DNA from: Anthonomus grandis grandis
Lineage: Eukaryota; Arthropoda; Insecta; Coleoptera; Curculionidae
Direction: 5' to 3'
Assembly: GCF_022605725.1 (NCBI RefSeq)
Contig: NC_065563.1
Location: forward strand, 11,124,518-11,188,517
DNA: 64,000 bases
The translations under genes were made by a program, and so were the position numbers. The notes under the pieces were generated by a model. The model searched no databases, was not told where the DNA came from, and saw only the letters and a list, made by a program, of their open reading frames with translations. Position 1 is the first letter of the stretch; each line of letters begins with the position of its first letter. Shown piece after piece: positions 1 through 10,969 of the stretch.

Positions 1-510
1 GCGCGCTACTTGCTACTTGTCACTTGTCACGCCACTTTGGTGGGAGATAGCTATAAGTTTTTTCTATGAGAAAAATATATGAAATTTAAAATCTCTAAAG
101 CGTTAAAGAAAAATACGCGATATTTATCAAAAATCAGTTAAAACTGCAAAAATTCTCAATAGTTGGCACCCTATTTCGATCTGAAGCGAAACAAGCCTTA
201 AAAGAAACATTCATTGACAAATGTATTTATAATTTTTAATTTAAAATTAATAAGAAACGTGTTCAATATTAAGGCTAATTAAATTAACATAGTCATCCAG
301 TTTATAAATGTAGCACGGAACAAAATTAACAATAAATAAAAATTAATTGAAACTCAAATAAGGCAATAACATTCTTGAAGTTTTATTTTTAAATTCGCAG
401 GTTTTACAAAGTTATCATGATCTATCTCTCCATAATTTCTCGTGCAAGTTGAATATTTTACACAAAAATCAATGACACTTTTTTTATACGTAAGTATTGA
501 TTGAATCATT
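1..510. other. AT-rich stretch, no gene recognised
   Basis: No coding signal, RNA gene or kinase exon was found on either strand. It lies beyond the last kinase exon I can identify, so it may be intron of that gene. Confidence 0.5.
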
Positions 511-686
511 GGTTGTTCAGAGCAACAGAAGAATCCATTTAAGTATAGGAACCCATGTCCGGAAATGCGTCACTACGCCACTACGGCTCTAAGACGCGTT
601 AAAATTTATAAAAAACATTAATTACCTAAATAGGATCTGCTGCATTTATGTTTACCTTTTGTACATGATACCATAACAATAATTGT
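511..686 (+). repeat. Left terminal inverted repeat of the DD41D derivative
   Basis: It begins GGTTGTTCAG and contains GGAACCCATGTCCGG and CACTACGCCACTACGG, all matched in reverse complement at 1105-1254. Relative to the right arm it carries about 30 extra bases around 598-630. Confidence 0.8.
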
Positions 687-756
687 TTAAAATCAACGCT
701 TATCAATGTCATGTTTAAAAATTTTATAGCTTACAATTTTTAAACATTTGTTGCTA

Positions 757-1042
757 ATGGAAAACTTTACCAATCCAGAATTGGCGGATATGCATTTGGC
801 ATACGGAGCAACAAACTGCAATGCACGAGCAGCATCGCGGTTGTATCATGAACGTTATCCCGAACGACAGCATCCTGGATATTGCCAGAGATGGAGTAGT
901 TTCTTGGCCTCCTAGGTCACCCGATTTAACGTCGCTCGATTTTTTCTTGTGGGAATATGTAAAGTCTTTAGTCTACGAAACTCCAGTAGAATCAGAGCTA
1001 GGCTTAATTGGACGAATAACAGCAGCATTTAAAATCATTTAA
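757..1042 (+). pseudogene. DD41D mariner transposase remnant (N-terminus joined to C-terminus)
   Basis: The first frame starts at the ATG at 757, encodes an N-terminal DNA-binding region, and stops at 913-915 just after the deletion joint. The second frame (to 1042) carries the SPDLTSLDFFLW block around the third catalytic aspartate, followed by KSLVYETP. The two are out of frame, and the DEAT and QDGAP blocks seen in the copy near 52 kb are missing. It cannot encode a working transposase. Family assignment rests on these motifs and on the related copies near 26.5 and 52 kb. Confidence 0.75.
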
Positions 1043-1104
1043 AATGAGGATTAAATTTTTAGTGTACTCATTCATTGCATTGAGGTTGGAGGAAGACATT
1101 TTGC

Positions 1105-1254
1105 ACAATTGTTATGATGGTATCATATACAAAAGGTAAAAATAAATGCATCAGATCCTATTTAAATGTGTCTTAGGGCCGTAGTGGCGTAGTGACACAT
1201 GTCCGGACATGGGTTCCTATACTCAAACGGATTCTACTGTTGCACTGAACAACC
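1105..1254 (-). repeat. Right terminal inverted repeat of the DD41D derivative
   Basis: Reverse complement of the left arm. CCGGACATGGGTTCC and CTGAACAACC mark its outer part. It ends near 1254, and no clear TA duplication could be placed. Confidence 0.8.
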
Positions 1255-2867
1255 CCTAGAAGTTTGATCCCATAGTTCTGAAACACTCTGTATAAAGCAT
1301 AATCCATGTTTTGTTCCGGTATTTTCCTCTCAAATAAATTTCTGACATGAGTTTCTTTCTTCTTTGCAACTTTGCATCTTGGACTTGCTTATAAAAAATA
1401 TTTAATTAACTAGAAATTTTTAATTTTTTATGCCTTTGTATTTTTCTCTTACTATATTATTTTTTGCTTGTAGATTTTTCTTTCTTCTTTATTTACATTT
1501 TTCTTTTTTTAATTAATTTTCTTACTTCTGTTTTTAATATATTTTCTCGTTTTTTACTTTTCACTTTTTATTTAATGAATTGTCATGATTAAAGGGGAAG
1601 TCATTTCGCGTTAAAAAGTCGATCAAAAATAATTTTAACATGGGCTCATTATCCTACGAATTTCCAGTAAGAATTTTTTTCGAAAAACCATATCGAGATT
1701 TCTTATAAATACAAGCCTTAAACTTTATGAGGCCTTGGTTATGACAACTATCTTAGAGCATGCAACAAAGGCGTATTAAAGCTGGAGGCTTGAACTTTAT
1801 TTAACACTGCTAGTGTGCTTGGACCCAATATAGTTTCCGCGATATAAACATTCCTAACCTAACTTTTGGACATTAAACAAAAAAAAATAATTTTTTCCGT
1901 TCACAAGGGGATACGTTAAGTTTCTTGTAAATTTACTTAAATAGCGTCTCGAAATAAAACATAAGGGTATTATACTTAATTGCAAGACACATTAACACTA
2001 ATACCCGTTACAACTTATCTGAACATTTTTTAGTCTGCTCACTATGAAAATTGCAGTTTTTTTTTAAATAATTTAGGCGTTATTGGGCGCTCCCTATCAG
2101 AATTGACAAAATCGAGAAATATGCTTTGGAATTTATACGGAAGATACGCGCCAAACTAAAAAACCCAAATTTTTTAGGTTAAGAGCACATTTTTTTAGGT
2201 CAGTTAATAATGAAGAATCTATCGTCCCATTTGAAGCGGTATATACTATAAGGGTTTATTAATTTTGAAAAAAATCAATGGAAATATTTATAATACAATT
2301 AAATAATTGTTTTATTTTGCCTGCACCACCCGCTGGAACTTTAAGAATTCTTGTTCACTTCTCATACGTCGAGTTTTCTATGGTTGCATAGACACAAGAC
2401 TTAATTACTTAATTAATTAAAATAGATAATATTAATAGAATACTCCTTGCTATGCCTAATAACAAATTAAATAAATGAGGTAATTGATAATTTCCAAGAA
2501 GGAACAAAACAATGCCATTAGCAACAGGAAATGTTCGTTTAGCAGTTATCTCTTTTTAACGTATTCTTAGAAATAATTGAGGGGGAATGTTTATACAGAA
2601 TTCTTATTAAAATTACAAAATTGCGGATATTTAAAAAAAAAATTAGATCTGCACTAAGGAAAAATTCCTGATGATGGTTATTAATACGTTGAGACGTGGG
2701 AGAGGTTTGAATCAGATAGGTCCTTTAAAAGGGAATAAAAAATGCTTACAAAATAATAAAATGCTATTTGCTATTTGTCTTTTCCTGACACCTCCACCAT
2801 CTTATTTACTAGGCCAGTGACGTTGACATTTTTTTCTTTTAACCAATAAATAACAGTTGAAACTTAC
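1255..2867. other. AT-rich, probable intron of the kinase gene
   Basis: No recognisable coding exon. The kinase C-lobe that should follow exon 7 was looked for here on the minus strand and not found. A splice-acceptor-like short frame at 2312-2377 was considered and rejected. Confidence 0.45.
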
Positions 2868-2959
2868 CTTTGCCGATAACATCAAGCAGGCGGTCGCCCC
2901 CAGACTCCACCAATCGGCCGCGTGACCGTAGGGCTCCACTCGCAACAACACCTCCGGGG
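2868..2959 (-). CDS. S6kl: S6KL/RSKR-type protein kinase, coding exon 7 (APE region)
   Basis: This exon of 92 bases follows a TTTCAG acceptor and ends at AAG|GTAAGT. With the G left by exon 6 it reads A-PEVLLRVEPYGHAADWWSLG, which covers the APE motif at the end of the activation segment and the conserved D-W-WSLG of helix F. The phase joins exon 6 exactly (ATG G|CC CCG GAG). The PYxHAADWWSLG stretch is characteristic of the S6K-related kinases. The exon ends phase 0. The remaining C-lobe (helices G to I) was not found in the 2.87 kb to its left. An 11-base repeat, GAAACTTACCT, occurs on both sides (2859-2869 and 2969-2979), so a second consensus 5' splice site lies 18 bases upstream of the acceptor. 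Confidence 0.9.
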
Positions 2960-4768
2960 CTGAAACAAGAAACTTACCTGAACCCGCATATAAAATTATC
3001 TAAGCTCAATAAAAAGGCCAATCGTAAAATTCTCGTCTTTATTTTATTAGTATCAAGTTTAATTTTATTTATTAAAAAAAAAAAAATCATCACATAATTT
3101 ATCTATTAAGGCTATTCACAGGTAATATGTACAATAAATTAATCATATTTACAAGACACTGAATATATTTACACTGACGGTTTATTTACTTACACATTGC
3201 GGTGCCAATTAAGTTCATTTATAATAATCTTTACACCTAGTTTATATATAAATATATATATATCAAAGAAAAATTAAATCACTAAACGTTTCTTATAACT
3301 TTGAACTTTACGGTGTATGTAGCTTTAGCTCCTCCTTTTTATGCGCGCGCAACTCCAAATAACCCTTTTTTTATGTGCCATTTCACCACAAACAGTATCT
3401 ATTGTTTTATAATAGATTTTGAACGTAAAATGGTGAATATTCGTTGTAGATGACAGACAATATAGTGACTAATACTACGGTTAAAATCCTTACATTAAAC
3501 TAACATAAAACTCATGATTATATATAGACATAGCTATCATATTTGGTTAAGAACGTATACACGAGGAGTTATCTGGAGCGCTACGGGAGGCCTCAAAAAA
3601 CCTTTTACAACATGTCACAGTTAAGATCCTTTAAAGCCCCCTTATGAAGTTACTCTATTTGAATATATTTATATATATATTTTCCTATAAATAACTCAAC
3701 ACGCGTGGCACTATTGCACAGTTGAATGCATGGAGAAAAATTCGTCAGACATGTGCCAAGAAATCACACGAAAGGGAAAACGACGGTACTGTCGGTGCTA
3801 GAAAAATAATAATTGCAAAAAGTCTATGGGCTAGGATTAAGTCTTCTTAATGCACGAAGGGAATAGTTTAGGCTACTATATAAGAGGTTATTCCATAAAT
3901 AATGGTAAATCATTAAGTTAATTTTTTCTAGTCCGGAAGTCAAAGATAACTAAGATATGAATTTTGGCCATAAATTTAGCATTTCTGCTTTTGTTTTTTA
4001 TATGTGGCAAATCTTAAAAATAACCTTTTTTTTACTTACTTCAAAAATCTCTCCATCCTTTTTTGAGATATTTAAATTTTCGGCAGTATTAAAAATTAAT
4101 AGTAATGTATGGGCCACATCGGATGAGTGAGTATAAAGCATCGCTTTAAGTGAAACCTGGTTGCATAAAAACCTAAATAATAATGAAATATTACCAAACA
4201 TATTTAATAATATCCCGAGAATAATTTTCATGTACATACAGGGTGTTCGAAAAATAGAGAGAGATATTGCAATAGGATTCCTTGTAAAAAAATATATGAG
4301 AAAAAGTATCTATAAACATAGGTCCGGAAATGCACAGTTTTCAAGATACAGGGTGATAAATTTTTTTTTTAAATATTATTTTTTATTATTTTTTTTTTGA
4401 AAATTGGCAGTATTACTTGTTGTATTAAAAGGCTAATTTAACCCTAATTGGATTAAAATTATAAGATCGAGTGGCGTCCCGGGAGGCATCTTAGCAAATA
4501 TTATTGGAAAACTTTTTTTCAACTTTAATATTTGTTGTTTGATTAAACATTTAAAAATACTACTTTTCGGCCTCTTGTATTTGTTTCGTATTTCACTTCG
4601 TTTCCGATAAAAAAATAAATACCGTTTTATTTTAAAAATTTTAATAAACTGCCGAAAAAGTAAAGAAACGCGTCGTCTCATTTTTTGTTTGTGAATCCCA
4701 AAGTGTTAAGATTGACAATATTTTAAAGTAAGGGTGGGCTTTGATAAAACTTTTGTTTTATTTTTTAG
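2960..4768. other. Part of intron 6 of the kinase gene; MITE-like repeats
   Basis: No gene. Positions 3890-3985 are an inverted relative of 14205-14310. Short ends of the TACAGGGTG type occur near 4238 and 4350, suggesting one or two small Tc1/mariner-type non-autonomous insertions at about 4160-4400. Confidence 0.45.
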
Positions 4769-5000
4769 TGGATAGCGATTGTTACAATTGACACCGTAGT
4801 TACGTGTTAAAATCAAAGTCGTTTTTTAACTTTATGCCGATTTTTTTTATTTATCTGTTGACTTATATTGACCTTATATGGCAAAATTATTTGTTGTCTT
4901 ATTATTGTTATAAGCCAATACGACAACAAAGAATTATCAAGTCTCTTAGAATATTTAACGATTAATTTAAAAAATATTTTCTTCTTTATAGTCATAAAAA

Positions 5001-6476
5001 TTGGTGAAATCGAGCCCAAGAAAGACCGACAGGGGACTGATACCTAAAGTTATTTATGAAGAAGCAGCAAGGGTTATTGATAATGAGCAGTCTGTTAGAA
5101 AAGTGGCTAAAAGTTATGGAATGTGCCATGTTTCATTAAATCGTTTTGTAAATGCTCTATGTAATAATTTAGAGTCTAAGGTGGGGTACAATCCTTACAA
5201 CAGGGTATTTACTGTTGAGCAAGAGTCACAGCTAGTTAAATACTGTGAAAAAACTGTCGATTTGTACTTTGGCCTCACTACACGGGATCTTCGTAAACTA
5301 GCCTTTCAGTTTGCATCTGCCAATCGGCTTAACTATCCTCAAAAATGGAATGAAGTACAACAGGCTAGTAAAGATTGGCTTGTAGCTTTCCTGAGAAGAA
5401 ATCCTCATTTAACACTTCGCACACCCCAAGCAACAAGTCTTGCGCGAGCCATGCATTTCAACAAAGAAAATGTCTCCAACTTTTTTGATAAACTGGCAAC
5501 TGTCTTGGAAAGACACAATTTTGAGCCACAAAATATTTACAATATTGACGAGACTGGTGTGTCCACGGTGCAAAAGCCAAGCAAGGTCAATGCAAAAAAA
5601 GGAACCAAGCAAGTAGGATCAGTAGCAAGTCAGGAGCGTGGAACACTTGTTACGCTGTGTGTGGCTGTAAACGCTGTTGGTAACGCAATTCCGCCAATGT
5701 TTGTATTTCCCCGGTTGCATTTCAAGGATCATTTTGTTAGAGATGAACCTGTTGGATGCGTAGGAAAAGGATATAAGTCCGGGTGGATGCAAGAAAATGA
5801 GTTTCTTGACTTTATAAAACACTTTGTGAAGCACGCTAAACCCAGCGAGACTAATAAAGTTTTGGTTTTATTAGACAATCACTCTTCACATGTATCCATT
5901 TCATTAATGGATTATTGCAGAACAAATTTCATGACATTGTTGTCTTTTCCACCACACACTTCCCACCGTCTCCAACCACTGGATCGTGGTGTATATGGTC
6001 CTTTCAAAAAGTATTTCAACAACTACGCCGATCAATGGATGAAGAACAAGCCAGGAAAGCGTATGACAATATATGATTTACCATCAATTGTTAAATCATC
6101 TTTACCTTTAGCCACTACACCAACAAATATTTTATCAGGATTTTCTTGCACCGGCATTTATTCCTTTAACCGTGGAATTTTTCAAGATTCAGATTTTTTA
6201 CCATCAATGGTAACTGATAGACCTAGACTAGATGAAACCCTACAGCAAACTCAATCTACAACAAAATCACCTACAGCTAAACCTGCTGAAATAGCTGAAA
6301 GTCAATTGGAACAATCAACAACAAGAGACACTAATTCTTCACCTCAGCCAGGACCATCAACTGTCAGGGACATCACTCCTTCGCCTCAACTACAACCGGT
6401 AGCATTTATTACACCTGATGTTCTAAAACCTTTGCCCAAATCCGATCTTTCTAAAGCAAAAAAGGGGGTCAAATGA
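5001..6476 (+). pseudogene. pogo/Jerky-like transposase, long frame with lost start codon
   Basis: The frame of about 490 codons has no internal stop. Order: an N-terminal helix-turn-helix of the Psq/CENP-B type (residues about 10-55), a second DNA-binding segment (about 65-140), then the DDE_1 catalytic domain with NIDETGV, VLLDNHSSH and RLQPLDRGVYGPF. I count 35 residues between the second and third aspartates, so it is DD35D as in pogo. The expected ATG is a TTG at 5001, and an in-frame stop lies immediately upstream at 4995-4997, so translation would have to begin at an internal ATG. The frame ends early at a run of five G (…AKKG-VK), where relatives continue. It probably became inactive recently. 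It lies in an intron of the kinase gene, opposite to its transcription. Confidence 0.85.
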
Positions 6477-6804
6477 AAAGAAAAACTGCTATACTGACTG
6501 ACACACCAGAAAAAAAACTCTATTGAAGAATAAACTTTAAAGAAGAAAGTTTCAGTAAAACGGCAAAACAAATAAAAATAAGAGCAAGAAAGTGAATAAA
6601 ACAGTTAAGAAAAAACCGGTGGAAAATTACTCTTCAGATTCTTCTAATGATGACACTTTCTGTTTAGTGTCTTCTGGATCATATTCCTTAAGCTCAGAAG
6701 AATGGATACAATGTAGAACTTGCAGAGAATGGGCGCATTTAACCTGCACAGATAAAAACCCATTTTATGTTTGCGTAAACTGTAATTCTGATGTTGAATT
6801 ATAA
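6477..6804 (+). pseudogene. C-terminal Cys-rich tail of the pogo-like transposase, frameshifted
   Basis: Past the stop, other frames read MKRKTAILTDTPEKK, then from 6592 an acidic stretch and a PHD-like knuckle (EEWIQCRTCREWAHLTC, then YVCVNC) before a stop at 6804. Similar tails follow the catalytic domain in many pogo/Jerky-like proteins. The breaks fall in homopolymers (GGGGG near 6467, a run of A near 6510). Confidence 0.7.
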
Positions 6805-6999
6805 GATTAATATTTTTATATTTCCTATTTTACGTAAAAAATAAACTTATTTTAAGGTGAAGTATTTTATTATAACCCCTTCTTTACTTTTTGCGTCGGT
6901 ATATATTACCACCAGGCTTGTTACTATTGAAACTAGATAGGTGGTGACAATTGTAACAGTTGTCATAGCCTCCTAAAAAGTGGTATAGTTTTATTTTAG

Positions 7000-8340
7000 T
7001 ATAAATTTTATGAGTTTAAATTCCGACAAATTTTATCGAATGTAGAACATATTCTTAGCAAAATAAATTTAGTTTTTTAGAGCAAGGTTAACCAACGAAA
7101 AATAAAAAAACATATTTTGTTACAATTGACATCAGTCTCCCCTATGCCACTGGAATTGAATCTATTCAGATTAAATGTCAACCAACACGTTATTTGCAGT
7201 CATACGAAAATGTATTCAACTGCCTTCGAAATCAGTTCTATCTATTTAATTCAATTTTTTTTAAATAATTGGAGCCCTAAATCTAACGCATTTAAAAAGA
7301 GTAACAGTTTTGTCCAACAATTTTATAATTTATTAAGCTTTTATGTAGCAAAAAAAATTAAATTAAATTGTGTAACTAATCACAATCATCGTATTCTAGA
7401 TGTTGTTGTTACTAAAGCTGCCACTAAACCAGAATTAGAGATATTAATTCCAGCAGCAGTTCTTTTTATAACGCTACAGTTTTTGTAGAACGGATTGGAT
7501 ATTCCCACAGATATAATACCGTGTGACACTTAATAATTTGATATATCAATGGAATTGTTATAAGAGCATCTTTTGACATATTCAGTTGTAAACTTAGAAG
7601 TAATTAAAAACAGGGTTTAGAGGTTTTACAATTCAAATGCCATCAACACCCACCTCAGCAAAATGCTAAAGTTGAACTAGTAGAACCCTAATAAACATCC
7701 AGGCTTAATTTTTTGGGCAGATGCGATTTATTAGCAATGTTTCATATACTTTAAATAGAACAGATCTTAGTCCTGAAAATTTTAAAACAAATTGAAATTT
7801 ATGACATTTTTGACAGCCAGAGTTTAGGTACAAGGCTTAAATGAAATCAAAAAAATCAACAGGATATTTTCTTGGATATGGGGAGAACCTTACAGGCTTT
7901 AGAGTTGCGTTTTTATTATCAGAAAAAAAATATAAGAGGAAATATTTATTCCTTGTCTGTCGTCTCCATTAGAGGAATTAAAAAACGTGGTAGCTTAGAA
8001 ATTTAAGTTTGACTTTGATCAGTTAAATGCTTCCTTGGAACCGATAACAAATCGTCACCTGTATGCCAAAACCACAAATGTGAAATTTTCTCGATTTCTC
8101 GTTGTCCATACCAAATAATTCAAAATTAAAATGATTTTAATCTGCTGAAATGACGAATGTGCTTGCATAATAAATAAGCCGGCAACACAGCATCATATTC
8201 GCGATGTAACGATATTTATATTTACATGTTGAGGTTAAATTTTGTTTCTATAGCAACAAGTAGAGTAGTGTATCACGTATTTATTTGTGGCAAATAGAAC
8301 TATAAACGAGATTTACTTGTTTAAAACTGTTGTTTAAGTG
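7000..8340 (+). other. Unrecognised decayed coding-like sequence
   Basis: A 123-codon frame without ATG start (7117-7488) and short open stretches around 7860-8060 show protein-like composition but match no family I know. Probably remnants of an old mobile element. Confidence 0.3.
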
Positions 8341-8349
8341 CTTGCTAGA

Positions 8350-9990
8350 ATATGGGAAGTAGAATATTACAAATGGCAAAAAACATATTATTACGGCAGA
8401 TGAAGGTAAGTTTTTTAAATTTTGTTTTGCTTAATACTATTCAAATTTGTTAGATGGATTTGATGCGATTCCTCTAACATCGGAAGCAGCAAACATAAAC
8501 GCTGGTCTTATTCCAGGTAATATTTCATAACAAGCACATCTAATTTTTTTTCGCAAAATAAAAATTTATAGAGCACACTCATCTTAAAGAGAGTAAAAAC
8601 ATTGATTCAAAATGAAGAATAAAAATCAAGCAACAGAAGCGCCTAAAGGGAGAAGAATACATTGGATATCGAGATGTAGTTCATGTAGACCAATATTATC
8701 ACCTCCTTGTGCTGACAAAAAAAATCACTAATTGTTTAACATACACAAATTGTTTAAAAGAGGTGCCCGAAAACATAAGAACAATAATTTATAATGATTT
8801 TAGAAATTTGGATACTTTAGATAAACAACGTCAATTTGTTTTAACTCATGTTGAAGGAAAGACAAAAAAACGAACAACTTGGAACATTACTAATTCTAGA
8901 CTCGGCATAACAAATAAGTGATAAAGATGTTGTTTTCATAAAAAACCAAATACAATAAAAGCATTCCCATGTGTCGAATCGCATTATTGTAGAAAAAAAA
9001 TCATAAAGCGGCATTAGGATTCCTAACTTAATATCTCCATAATGTACAGGAAATACAGGGAAAAGTGCTGCTCCGAAAATAGGAAACCATGGTAAAATAT
9101 GCGTATATTTCGGCGAAGAAAGATCAATGTCGAAAACGTCTGGCATACAAAGAATATACTCTTGAACAGAAAGCAGAGCAAGAAATATTGCATAAAGAGC
9201 ATTTGGAAAGAAAGGAGGATCCTAAAAAGTGTAGGGATAGAGACAAACATGCAGCACAGGAAAATGAGGATGTTTTAGCATTTAATTTTGACCTGCAGTC
9301 AGTTATTAAGCACTCCCAAAGATCCCGCTGGCCATTGGCCGTTCATAATTTGACTATCTATAATATCTGGCTAATCAAGATGTTTCTTGCTATTTATGGG
9401 ACGAGACTCGAGGAAATCATGTGGCCAATGGAATATCCACCTGTATATTTACCTATATGCTCAGATGTCCGATGGATGTGGAGGGGAACAAAAAATTCAA
9501 TTTTTGCTGCAAGCTGTCAGTATATTTTAATTTAGTATAAATTTTTTGAGACAGGACACTCTGAGATGTAAAAATTTGTAGCTGTTTATGTGCCTGAAGG
9601 TTGGGCACAGCTCATAAGAGACGCACGAATAAATCCAAGGCCCTTTAATGTAATAAACTTTATTTGAGGATTTTCTTCATTTTAAGTCCTATTCCCTTTT
9701 AAAAACAAAGTTAAACATTCCTTGACGAAGTATTTGCTGGCTTCGTTATGAGAAAAAAAGAGCCTCAGAAGATTTTCAATAAAACCAGCTTCAAAGAGTC
9801 CTTTTTCTTGGAGGAAGCTGCTAAACGAAGCAAGGGACGTTATCCAAAAAAAGAACTACTGCTAGAAAAAGCTTATCAAGGTAATTTGCCAATTACAAAA
9901 TTAAAATATGCAGACTAAAAGATGTGCAAAGCCGGCACCATTCCTGCTATTTATCTATGAGTAGTCTATGAGTAAAAGAGCTTAGTTTTT
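8350..9990 (+). pseudogene. Decayed multi-exon mobile-element protein gene, family unnamed
   Basis: Broken frames on the plus strand appear in consistent order. Around 8350-8600 two short exon-like pieces have GT/AG borders. At 8749-8910 a block reads NCLKEVPENIRTIIYNDF and then LDTLDKQRQFVLTHV. At 9089-9535 comes a charged stretch (KKDQCRKR, ERKEDPKKCRDRDKH) and LAVHNLTIYN. A later block has VPEGWAQLIRDARINPRPFN (about 9590), and a basic tail ends MCKAGTIPAIY (about 9921). I recognise this order from uncharacterised, often repeated insect proteins, but I know no established family name or biochemical role. Stops and frameshifts make it a pseudogene. Confidence 0.5.
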
Positions 9991-10119
9991 TTTATTATAT
10001 TTTAATATAAGCAAAAAATAAACAATTTTTTCATATCACGAATTAGTTTTTTTATAAAATATTTGATCTGTCAAAATCATCAATGTGTTTTTTAACATAC
10101 AAATTTTTTTTTCATAAAT

Positions 10120-10320
10120 TTATATTTTAAGCATTACAGTTAAAATTATATATAGACATACTACGCTTGTAACAAATTTTTCCAATGAAAACCAATATGA
10201 ACCACATTCGTGGGTTTGGCAGACAGATGATGAAATGTTGCTGACAAGTCGTTTTTTGTAGAATTGGATATGTGTAAAGGAATTATTTATAATATTAGGC
10301 AAATTCGTTAAAAGCAAAGT
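10120..10320 (+). other. Small repeat-protein fragment (HSWVWQ motif)
   Basis: One plus-strand frame reads NQYEPHSWVWQTDDEM. A related fragment with FAHSWVWQCTDDFM lies at 29195-29275. Both look like scraps of one unidentified element. Confidence 0.35.
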
Positions 10321-10369
10321 AGGTTACATTTTATTTATTATAAACATTAATAGTTGGTTGCAATAATTA

Positions 10370-10546
10370 GTCGACCTAGTATAGCAGCTATTTGCAAAAT
10401 AAGCTATATCGCGGCTCGTGTCTAATTAGGTAACTGTGACGCTGTTCAATTGCTTTTGTATGGAAATATTTTTCAATTCATTCAATAAACAGTTTTAGAT
10501 GAGGAATCTTCTTTGTTTTACTTGCCCTAAGTACCCAGCGATTACA
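10370..10546 (+). repeat. Probable 5' LTR (3' part at least)
   Basis: It ends ...TTACA directly before the primer binding site and holds a CAATAAACAG polyadenylation-type signal near 10484. With no 3' LTR in the window, the left end is a guess. Confidence 0.5.
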
Positions 10547-10564
10547 TGGCGACCCTTGGCCAGT
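10547..10564 (+). promoter_or_regulatory. tRNA primer binding site
   Basis: TGGCGACCCTTGGCCAGT abuts the LTR end. The initial TGG pairs with a tRNA CCA tail. The first eight bases resemble those of elements primed by tRNA-Arg, which I could not verify. Confidence 0.6.
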
Positions 10565-10690
10565 CGAATCATGGAGAAATAATAAGTTTTGTTGAGGAAA
10601 AAGATTATTCTGGGCTCGATTAAAAGTAAAGTGTTTCTTTTTTACTCATTTTTCCAAATACAGTGTACTGGCGATAAGCAAATCAACAAA

Positions 10691-10969
10691 ATGGGGCAAA
10701 GCAAATCCACTCACCAAGATTTGATAGAAAATGGGGTAGTCAATTCAAACTTTGTAGTGCAGGAGCAAGAATACAACATTACAAAGGACGTCAAAGCAGT
10801 TTTGTACATAATAGTTATTTTGCTTATAGTGATGGTGATCATAAAGTCCTTTCAAATGTACAAGAAGCATATTAGGAAGCAAATAACTCGTGAGCTTGCT
10901 GTTTCTACGATTAACTTGGCCCAGTTAAGAAGAGATGCTGCCGCTTCAAACCCTATTATTAACCCTTAA
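10691..10969 (+). CDS. Small myristoyl/transmembrane protein preceding gag
   Basis: A 92-residue frame starts at ATG 10691 and begins MGQSKST, a good N-myristoylation signal (Gly2, Ser6). Residues about 30-52 form one hydrophobic helix (AVLYIIVILLIVMVIIKSF), followed by a basic segment with KKHIRKQ. It is intact, lies between the primer binding site and gag, and has a splice-acceptor-like TCCAAATACAG about 27 bases upstream of the ATG, so it may be made from a spliced message. No catalytic motif is visible. A role in anchoring particles to membrane is inference. It is not a gag domain that I know. Confidence 0.6.
   Translation: MGQSKSTHQDLIENGVVNSNFVVQEQEYNITKDVKAVLYIIVILLIVMVIIKSFQMYKKHIRKQITRELAVSTINLAQLRRDAAASNPIINP

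Larger units (their letters stand above)
511..1254 (+). mobile_element. Deletion derivative of a DD41D mariner with long inverted repeats
   Basis: Two long inverted repeats (511-686 and 1105-1254) bracket the remains of a mariner-type transposase. Between them an ATG at 757 opens the family's N-terminal helix-turn-helix region (motif ADMHLAYG, then RLYHERYPERQHPG). About 40 codons later this jumps straight to the C-terminal catalytic region (WPPRSPDLTSLDFFLWEYVK), which is in another frame. The middle of the transposase, with the first two catalytic aspartates, is gone. The third-aspartate motif resembles that of the fuller copy at 51315-52697. The element is non-autonomous, but with intact arms it could once have been mobilised in trans. 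Confidence 0.75.
4769..6970 (+). mobile_element. pogo-like (DD35D) DNA transposon
   Basis: A nearly intact transposase frame lies between imperfect inverted repeats. The core TGTTACAATTGACACC at 4780-4795 is matched 15 of 16 in reverse complement at 6942-6957, and similarity continues outward for several bases. Exact ends and a TA duplication could not be fixed. Another TGTTACAATTGACA near 7113 may belong to a second, older copy. Confidence 0.7.

Noticed and set aside
2312..2377. Possible last exon of the kinase gene (acceptor CCATAG, in-frame 21 codons, stop)
   Set aside because: The reading frame fits exon 7, but the peptide (KTRRMRSEQEFLKFQ...) does not resemble the expected C-lobe of this kinase family and would truncate the domain after helix F.
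2960..2977. An 18-base intron between the upstream CAG|GTAAGT and the exon 7 acceptor
   Set aside because: Far below the minimum length for an animal intron; kept only as a possible competing splice site.
7117..7488. 123-codon frame as a novel gene
   Set aside because: No ATG start, surrounded by decayed sequence, no recognised motif, codon use not distinguishable from AT-rich background.
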